Origin: Nemophila menziesii
Taxonomy: Eukaryota; Streptophyta; Magnoliopsida; Boraginales; Hydrophyllaceae
NCBI GenBank assembly: GCA_029959085.1
Contig: JARWIR010000021.1
Span: forward strand, 22,283,620 to 22,347,619
Reading direction: 5' to 3'
Length of the DNA stretch: 64,000 nt
The notes below the pieces were generated by a model, which saw only the letters and a program-made list of their open reading frames with translations, was not told the origin of the DNA and did not search any database. Of this stretch, positions 56,944 through 64,000 are shown piece after piece; the first letter of the stretch is position 1, and every line of letters starts with the position of its first letter. A program made the position numbers and the translations under genes.

Positions 56944-57119
56944 GTTGTGACCCGTCTTTTCCCAAAAATTGCGTTTTCCTCCCAAATTCGATTTCTCTAA
57001 TACCTAAACATCAAAAACACTAATACCTTTCTAAAATATGCACTATCAACTAAAAATAACTAAACTAAACATGAATTAAAAACCTAAAACGTAAAAATAT
57101 AAAAGAAACTACGGGTTGT

Positions 57120-57160
57120 CTCCCGTATAGCACTTTTGTTTAACGTCTTTTAAAGTTAGA
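57120..57160 (-). promoter_or_regulatory. Conserved post-gag motif of Athila-type elements
   Basis: On the minus strand ACGTTAAACAAAAGTGCTAT is followed by ACGGGAGACAACCCG. A very similar block (GTTAAACAAAGCGC, then GGGAGGCAACCC) is common in the untranslated region of plant Athila/Tat elements. Its function is not known to me. Confidence 0.6.
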
Positions 57161-57173
57161 CGTGTTACCTCGA

Positions 57174-59003
57174 TTAGGAATGACGAAATTTCCACCCCTT
57201 GCCACTAACTCCCATGAACTTTTCAGATCTATTCTTTGGAGCAATGGAGGGTTTCATCCATAAGTTCTGGGGTGTTTGCGCGTCTTTTGGTAACTCTATT
57301 TCATTTGTAGCTTTGCACTCCTCTGGTAACCCATTCATCTCTTGTTTGTTAGAAAGAATGTACTTCATGAACTTACGATTTTTTGTTATTCTTGTGAGAG
57401 CTTCTACAAACGGGATGTTGAACTTTAACTCGTTCACCATGTCAAGGAACTTCTTGAATTCTTTTTCATTGTTCTGATTTTTGACACGTGACGGGAATGG
57501 TGGAGGAGGACGTGTGTTGGTTACCACTGGGCTCATTTTCTTTTCTGGTATCTTCTCTGGGACACTCGTTTGTTCAATTACCTCTTCAACCTTGTCTTTA
57601 ATTGTTTCTTCAACCACTTTTTCACAGGACTAGAGGTTGGTTCTGGTTCTATTCTAGGTAGAGGTAATTGTTTTCCACTTCTCAATTCAACTGCATAACA
57701 AGCATGATCTTCAGGAACAACAGTATCACTTGGGAGTCGCCCTTTTGGCCTATTTTGCAGTGCATTCTCCATTCGTGATATTGTATGCTCAATGTTCTTG
57801 ATTACCTTGGACTGAGTTTGGATTCTTTGCTGGCTTATCTTCATATTTTCTTCGACTACTTTCATCATTGAGGCCATGCTTTCATTCAAACTCGAAGGTT
57901 GCTTTTGTGGAGCTTGTTGCATTGAATATTGAGGTGGTTCTTGATAAGCTTCTTTATAAATTGGCGCTTCTTGATAGATTTCTTTGTAATTCGGCGCTTC
58001 TTGATAGATAGGTTGTGGTGGATAGTAAGATTGAGGTCGAGGTTGATTATAAGTCTCTTGATTTCCGACCCAGTTTTGATTTTGTGGGGGCTGATAATTA
58101 GCGTAACTTCCTTGAGGATGATAATAACCATTAGAATAATGGTTTCTTTGATGATATACGAAGGAAATCGAAGCTATATTATTCATGCAATTCTCCCACG
58201 AATGGTTTCTTGCTCCACAACCTGGGCATAAAGGTAAAGTAGGTACTAGATTCACCTGAGCTATTGTTCGTGCTTGTTCTCGTAATTCCTCAAGTTGTTG
58301 GTTTAACTCCTTGAACCTTAGAGATTCTAAGGGCTCTTCTTGTTTTTCTGATTCAATCGGTCAACTTCTCTCGGTTTCAAGAATTTTCTCCATAATATTT
58401 TCAGCTTCTTCAGGATCTAATAACACAAAACCTTTTCTTCCTAACATATCTTCTCTTTTTCTGGACTCGTCATTAAGTCCTCCATAGAACATGGTTAATG
58501 AATATTCTGACGATGACATATGGCATGGACATCTCGCCTTCATCTCGTTAAAACGTAACCATGCTTCACCCATACTTTCACTGTCTTTCCTGCATAAATT
58601 GTTCGAGCTCCAACATATCTTTTAATCTTCTACTAACCGGATAAAATCGGTCTAGGAATTTAGATTGAAGCTTGTCCCAATCTGGAATAACATGAGGGCG
58701 TTGGGTATCGTACCAATCGCTTGCACTTCCGGTCAAAAAGAACTGGAACATAATGTAATACATCTGCTCCTTTGTAACGCCTCTGGTAATATAAACGTCA
58801 CAGATCTGCATAAATTTCTGAACATACCAGACCAGATCTTGTTGTGCAGCACCGCTAAATTGTCCATGACTTGCAAATTGCGCTATCATGCCTGGATCTT
58901 GTCTAAAGTTGGCGGCTCGGATTTCTGGAGTGCGGATTCCGCGTGGTTGCACTCTGTATGTGATGGGAAGGTCAAGTATCCTTGGGCTCGCCATCTGTAA
59001 CAT
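57174..59003 (-). pseudogene. gag: gag of element B (capsid, CCHC knuckle), broken
   Basis: The start is near 59003-58993 (MASPRILDLPITYRVQPRG). The capsid region includes CDVYITRGVTKEQMYYIMFQ, then FFLTGSASDWYD. A frameshift lies near 58575, after which MGEAWLRFNEMKARC continues. A TGA stop near 58359 comes next. A zinc knuckle CPGCGARNHSWENC (C-x2-C-x4-H-x4-C, about 58210) is followed by a Gln/Pro/Tyr-rich stretch with repeated YQEAP units (58000-57930). A second frameshift lies near 57600. The end carries the linker KFMKYILSNKQ, then diverges and stops at 57174 with no protease. Gag would form the virus-like particle; this copy cannot be translated through. Confidence 0.85.
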
Positions 59004-59090
59004 CTGTAAAACAAAACTAAAAAGAAAAGCGTAAAATAGAACTAACTAAAATAAAAGCACTAGATAATTGCACAAGGACTAACGATGTAG

Positions 59091-59108
59091 TCCCCGGCAG
59101 CGACTCCA
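59091..59108 (-). promoter_or_regulatory. Primer binding site (tRNA-Asp type), element B
   Basis: Plus strand TCCCCGGCAGCGACTCCA matches the tRNA-Asp 3' end (TCCCCGGCAACGGCGCCA) at 15 of 18 bases and lies six bases inside the 5' LTR. Confidence 0.8.
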
Positions 59109-59114
59109 GAAACT

Positions 59115-60620
59115 TGGTGTCGCCTAAGGTGTTAGAAAATAATAGGTAAATAAGTGCAATAAAACACCCTAGGCTAGCATGGTTCTGCAAGTATATAGAT
59201 CGTATGCAAGTTTTTATGAATAAGTAGAATTCGTTCCTCAGGGACTACGAAGGTCAAGAATAACTTATGCAAATATTCAAGTGCAAATATGAGAGTTAGA
59301 ACAGATAATACGCAAATAGAAAGAAGAGATATATATTTATTTGTTTTTTAAATAAGAAAACTAAACTAATAAATTAAAGACAGAGAACTAAATAAAAGAA
59401 AAGAAGATAGTATGATAGTTTAACCTGGGTAATTAGCAAGTAATCCCCACTAGTCTTGCCGTTCTAAACATGTAAGGGTGAACCATGTAGTATTTCAATA
59501 GTCGGTTTCAATTGCGCTAGGTAGATAAATTTAGGGTTTACCTGTGTCAATAAGAACCTAACCATCTTTTCCTACAATTGATTAAATAGCCATATACTAA
59601 ACCATAATGACTATCTAGTTAGGCTGAATCGTCAGATCAACCTTATTCTAGACGTTAGGTGCTAATCCTATAGTTAAATATACTGTTGTCAATTATTATC
59701 TAACTACTATGATGGTAATTCTATATGGTTGCAGTCCACAAGAACACAGAATATAATTTCCAACACATAAACAGAGAATAAAAACAATAATTCAATTTAA
59801 AACATAGAATTCCCAAATTAGATAGATGTCAATAAAACCTAGGGTTCATACCTATATGCTAAAACTCAAGCTAAATTTATTTAATTTATACTAAGAAAAG
59901 AAAAAAAAAAGAATTACAGAATTAAAGGTTGAAGGAGACATGATTGAATCACAGCTCCTTCCAGAATTCTCTTCTTGTTGTAAGCTTCTTCTTGACCTTA
60001 AGGTTTGACCAAGGATGATTTTCTAATGTTAAGAGGCTGTATTTATAGGGTATAGGAAGACCTAATTCGTTTTCTTGAAGGAGAAGGTAAGTATTGGACT
60101 CCAAGCCCAACTCAAATTCGTAACCCTAAAATATGAAATCAGACCCGTTTTTGTTTTGCTCCTAACAGCTTCAATACTTATCCGTTTGACGCGTATAAGT
60201 AGTCGAAATTCATCGTCTCGGAAATATATTTAACTTTTATCTTGTCCGTTCTTCCAAATTCCGCACCGATTTTGAGATATAAGCTGATTTGTGGTCGTAG
60301 GTGCTGGAATTCAGATTCAAGACAGCTTTTCCTTTTCCATATGTTTAGCTTTTACTTCCTTATCTTCAATTTCCATATTTATCCTTTTTCCTTTAGCTCT
60401 TATACTTTGACTTGGACTCTAATTAATTATCATATATCTCTAAAGCTTCACACTAAATAAATAATTAAACCCAATATGCTCTAAAAATAATAAATAATCA
60501 ATTCAAGACACAAAATAGGAAAGTGTATTAAATCATGAGAAAATCGACCTATAAACTAATAAATACAACTAAAATGATGTCTCCAAGTAGGATTATTTCA
60601 TGACAAATAGGGAGACATCA
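59115..60620 (-). repeat. 5' LTR of element B
   Basis: 1506 bp. The minus strand starts TGATGTCTCCC with GGAGACATCA about 30 bases on and ends GGCGACACCA. TATA motif at 60049-60041. Confidence 0.85.
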
Positions 60621-60639
60621 CTTGGCCAACATTGTCTCC

Positions 60640-61040
60640 CTCTTCTTGCATAAAGTTCTAGAAATTCCACATGTCTTTCAATTGCATACTGATCGGATAA
60701 AACTAGTTGAAGAACTTTTCTTGGAGCTTAACCTAGTTTGGGATAGAGTCGCGGTGTTGGTCATTGTACCAATCGCTTGCACATCCAGTCAAGAAGAACT
60801 GGAACATTACATAGTACATTTGGTCCTTTGTGACACCCTCAATGATGTAGGCATCACAAATTTGCATGAATTTCTGAACATAACGGACCAGATTTTGTTA
60901 CAACGCCACTAAATTGCTCATAACTCAAAAATTGGTTCAACATGCCTGGATCAGGCCTGAATTAAGTGGCTTGAATATCTAGAGTATGGATCCCCATATG
61001 GTTGCACTCGGAATGAGATGGGAAGTCCTAGACTTTTCTG
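60640..61040 (-). pseudogene. gag: N-terminal gag fragment between two LTRs
   Basis: The minus-strand sequence from about 61040 matches the first roughly 140 codons of the gag of element B (LPISFRVQPYGD, QFLTG-like and CASDWYN-like words). It ends abruptly at LTR 60620. Stops are present. Together with the PBS at 61143 and LTR C it forms an LTR-PBS-gag stub. Confidence 0.75.
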
Positions 61041-61142
61041 ACTTGCCTTCTGAATAACCTTAAATAGAAAAACTAAAAACAAAAGCGTAAAACAGAACAA
61101 CTAAACTAAAACACTAAGTAAAAACACAAACTAACGATGTAG

Positions 61143-61160
61143 TCCCCAGCAGCGGCGCCA
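61143..61160 (-). promoter_or_regulatory. Primer binding site (tRNA-Asp type), LTR C
   Basis: Plus strand TCCCCAGCAGCGGCGCCA, 16 of 18 bases matching the tRNA-Asp 3' end. Confidence 0.85.
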
Positions 61161-61166
61161 AAAACT

Positions 61167-62708
61167 TGGTAGGGGTAAAGGTATGATAAAATAACACAAT
61201 AATTAAAGATAAATAAGAACACACATCCAAGACGACTACGATAAACTCTCCACAAATGAACAGATTGTTTGCAAGCAATGTGTAAGTAATACATATCGAT
61301 ATTAGGGACTACGAAAGTAAGTTGTAAGATAGTGTTATTAGGAAGTGATTTAAGAAACACTGAATAATGATAAGCTAAAGACACTAAAATATTTGTTGGG
61401 TTTTTTATGACTCTAAGACAATCAACTATATTTAAACTATGACTTAAAATAAAAGACAATAAAATAAAATACTAAAAAGAAGACTTGTGGGAGTTTAGCT
61501 CGAGAACTAGCAAGTAATACCCCTAGCCTTGTTCTACTTTTATTGCCTAAGGGATAATTGTGTGATATATATGTAGTAGCTGGGACTCTAAATTCCTCCT
61601 AACTTCTGCTAGGGTAGCTTAAGAAGCAACCTCAACATTACCAGGGGACTCTGTGCAATGATCGGTGGTTAAAATAAACCCTATCGACTATCTAGTTAGG
61701 CAAGCACGTCAGGATCACTACTGCACACCAGACGATAATGTGATGTTATATATGATTGAACCCTCCGCCAGGGTGACAATACAACTACTAATGAGGTAAC
61801 CCTATACGATGCGCATCGTAAGGACTACACATATTTAATCATACACAAAATACAGAGCTACCACAAACAATTCATTTAAACGTAAATCCCAAATTCAGTA
61901 AAACATAGAACAATTCTAGGGTTCATACCCATATGCTATTCTCAAGCTAAATAGAATTATTTCATACTAAGGAAATTAAAACTAACAATAGATAATATCA
62001 CTTACATGTTCAAAAGACAAAACAGAATAAGAATAATATACTAATTGTCGAAACTGATAAAGGGAAGGGTTGGAATGGCATGAACAACTTCACAGCTCCT
62101 TCTTCTCTTCTTCATTTTCTCTTGGTGATTTCTAGGTTTAATTATGACTAGTGACTAAGCTTGGATGAAATTATGGATAAGGACTAAGTATTAGAGTCCA
62201 AATCCAACTCAAACTCATTTTCCTAAAATAGTGAACTGGTTGGGCCATTGACTGTGTAAAATTCATATCTTCTTTGTTACAGCTTAGAATCCAGTGATCT
62301 TGGTATCAAAACGATCGCAAATTAAAGACCTTTTCATATATAAAAGGGTTCCTTCAAATTCCTCATATTTTTTTGCAGTATTGAGAAAAATAGACGTCTC
62401 GAAATCTGGAAAGCTCAATTTTTACTTTCCAAATCTATCTAAAGCTTCCTTTTTCACCATGAATAAGGGGTTTTCTTGGTTTCTTCACTCCTTATCAACA
62501 TCCAAAGGTGTATTAGCTTCCAAATACCTAAGTGTTACAAAAGTAACACATGAATTACGTGCAAAAATTCTAAAATAGCAAAACACCTAAAACTAAACAA
62601 AAAAGTGTAAAACACACATAAATGGGGAAAATCCCTTAATTAAGTACTAAATACCCCTAAAATGATGTCTCGTGACTATATTATTCTATCACATAAATGG
62701 AGACATCA
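61167..62708 (-). repeat. LTR C (Athila/Tat-like family)
   Basis: 1542 bp. The minus strand starts TGATGTCTCC with GAGACATCA about 30 bases on and ends CCCCTACCA before the PBS. It borders an L1 ORF1 remnant at 62709. Confidence 0.8.
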
Positions 62709-63210
62709 CCCGGAGACGGGTAAGTCTACTGTGATAGGCAAATTAGGGAGATACACTGGAGTTGATAAGAAGACTATGATTAAAAGGAGAATCAATTTCT
62801 TAAATTTGAATGACACAACAAACAAATTACAAAATAGGAATGCCAAGGGTTTTAGTGCGAAAGGACGGCGAAGTGATGCGAAAGGAATAGAGGTGGATTA
62901 TGGGTCTTCACCATCGGTGAAAGGTGGGGATAAAGGATTGAATGATGATCTTAAAGGCAGTGACCTTTTGGATCTATACGCAGTTAGTACTTATGTTTCA
63001 GAGGAAAATTCTGAAGAGGAGACGAATGAGGAACGGTCTGAGGATGTACACACTAAGGAGGACAAGGAAGGTGAGGGGAACGAGATGGAGTCAAATGGTA
63101 ATAGCGAGTATAGGCGAGAGTATCGTAGAATCACTAGAAAGATGGCAGTTCAAGGGCTAGGAGGAGGAAGAGGCAGCGGTCACCCGATGTTGGCCTCTAA
63201 GAGGAAATGA
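62709..63210 (+). pseudogene. C-terminal part of an L1 ORF1
   Basis: An open frame cut on the left by LTR C. It is charged and Gly/Ser-rich (EENSEEETNEERSEDVHTKED) and ends RRITRKMAVQGLGGGRG, then KRK and stop. The call as ORF1 rests on its position: the TGA stop overlaps the ATG of an ORF2 start as ATGA (63207-63210), exactly as in the L1 at 33.6 kb. Confidence 0.65.
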
Positions 63211-64000
63211 TTTTGACTTTTTGGAATTGTTAGGGGATTCGAGCCCTTCTGACTAATCAAGTTTTGAGAGCTTTAGTGGGTGATCATAAACCTATTATGG
63301 CTTGTTTTTGTGAAACAATGTTACCAATCATGACGATCCGTTGGTAGTTAGACAACTTAACTATGAATTTTATTTTGAAGTAAATCACTCAGATACGGCT
63401 ATGCACTCGGGGAGTTTCTTGCATTTGTGGAACGACCGTTGTAGTCTTTCGATAGTACATGTATGCCCCTAAATTATTATCTCTAAGATTAATGATAGTA
63501 TTTTTGTACTATACTGTTTATTTGCACGCTCCTAACGTTTACAAAGACAGATTACGTGTTTACAATGACCTGAGCAATTGGAAATCAAATCACAACGAAC
63601 CATGGATAACAATAGGAAAATTTAATGACGTTGTTAATTTTGGGGAGATTAAGCTTAATCCCTACGAACCCTCAATATACGTTGACAATTTATTTATATC
63701 AGCTAACCCTCTTACAATAATCAACTATGTTGTTTATTCTATACGTGGTCTAATCGCCGCACAGAGCAGAACATGGTCAAATCCAAGCTGGACAGTGATT
63801 TTGCAAGCACAAGCTGGAATGACCAACACCCCGATGCAATGGTATATGTACCACCTGCAGTTGGGTCAGACCACTTTCCTATTCTACTTCATACCATTGG
63901 AAACGTGAAACGAAACATAAGACAATTCAAACTTGATACTAACTAGATCAAACACCACGACTGTATGGGTTAGTGAGACAAACATGGCGAAACCCATCTA
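63207..64000 (+). pseudogene. L1 ORF2, endonuclease part, runs off the window
   Basis: MILTFWNC is followed by a TAG where the family has Gln (WNCQG), then GIRALLTNQVLRALVGDHKP, a clear plant L1 endonuclease start. Further on, YVYAPNVYKDRLRVYNDLSN-like and PWITIGKFNDVVNF words appear; the catalytic-site GDFND reads GKFND. Frameshifts and stops mark a dead copy. Confidence 0.8.

Larger units (their letters stand above)
52419..60620 (-). mobile_element. Gag-only Athila/Tat-like element with two LTRs (element B)
   Basis: 8.2 kb on the minus strand: 5' LTR 60620-59115, PBS 59108-59091, gag 59003-57174, spacer with the motif CGTTAAACAAAAGTGC, palindromes, leader, extra-ORF remnant, 3' UTR, PPT 53992-53980, 3' LTR 53979-52419. 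No protease, reverse transcriptase, RNase H or integrase is present: gag ends where the protease should begin. It is therefore a non-autonomous element that would have relied on proteins from relatives. No 5-bp target duplication was found (TCATT against CTTGG). The outer sequences are themselves pieces of the same family, so it is nested or recombinant. Confidence 0.85.

Noticed and set aside
52414..60625. A 5-bp target duplication (TTGG-like) around element B
   Set aside because: The apparent match uses the TGG that belongs to the LTR end itself; the true flanks TCATT and CTTGG differ.

Overview
The window looks like a repeat-rich stretch of a plant nuclear genome, most likely a eudicot. 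The basis is AT-rich intergenic DNA, GT-AG introns, Athila/Tat-type LTR retrotransposons primed by tRNA-Asp, L1-type LINEs ending in RNase H, plant MITEs, and host genes of plant families (a SPARK-type receptor kinase and an ERD6-like sugar transporter). I cannot name the species.

Three host genes are supported. (1) 20653-22753 (+), three exons, 470 codons: an endonuclease/exonuclease/phosphatase (DNase I-like) family protein. (2) 23317-25965 (-), 17 exons that join in frame to 480 codons: an ERD6-like monosaccharide transporter, convergent with gene 1. (3) 37939-39798 (-), a single exon of 619 codons: a SPARK-domain receptor-like kinase. All three appear intact. They sit in two small islands (about 20.6-26.1 kb and 37.9-39.8 kb) among transposable elements.

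Layout. 1-9.4 kb: plus-strand relics of an Athila/Tat-like family (palindrome cluster, extra-ORF remnant, 3' UTR, LTR1, gag and protease remnants, LTR2, PBS, start of gag, LTR3). 9.4-13.9 kb: intergenic DNA holding a foldback MITE, a SINE with a 19-bp target-site duplication (TSD), three tiny A-tail insertions, two other MITE-like elements and a GC-rich 1.5-kb inverted-end element. 13.9-17.0 kb: minus-strand fragment of the same Athila/Tat-like family, abutting a decayed plus-strand L1 (17.05-20.24 kb). 20.6-26.1 kb: the first two host genes. 26.1-29.5 kb: AT-rich intergenic DNA. 29.49-30.27 kb: a 5'-truncated L1 with a perfect TSD. 30.9-35.8 kb: minus-strand L1 with a long open ORF1, a decayed ORF2 and a missing 3' end. 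37.9-39.8 kb: the receptor kinase. 40.10-47.49 kb: full-length but mutated L1 with a 17-bp TSD. 47.70-49.16 kb: non-autonomous Mutator-like foldback element with TIRs of about 0.5 kb and a 9-bp TSD. 50.85-51.86 kb: L1 RNase H fragment interrupted by a hAT-type MITE. 52.0-62.7 kb: nested or tandem minus-strand Athila/Tat-like array, including an 8.2-kb gag-only element with two LTRs. 62.7-64.0 kb: a plus-strand L1 that runs off the window.

The most interesting structures are not host genes. They are: insertions of about 20 bp made only of a short GAC-type tip plus poly(A), flanked by direct repeats; an ATGA stop/start overlap between ORF1 and ORF2 in two different L1s; diverging palindrome clusters at the same place in three related LTR elements; and a stem-loop retained at the 5' end of the family's LTRs.
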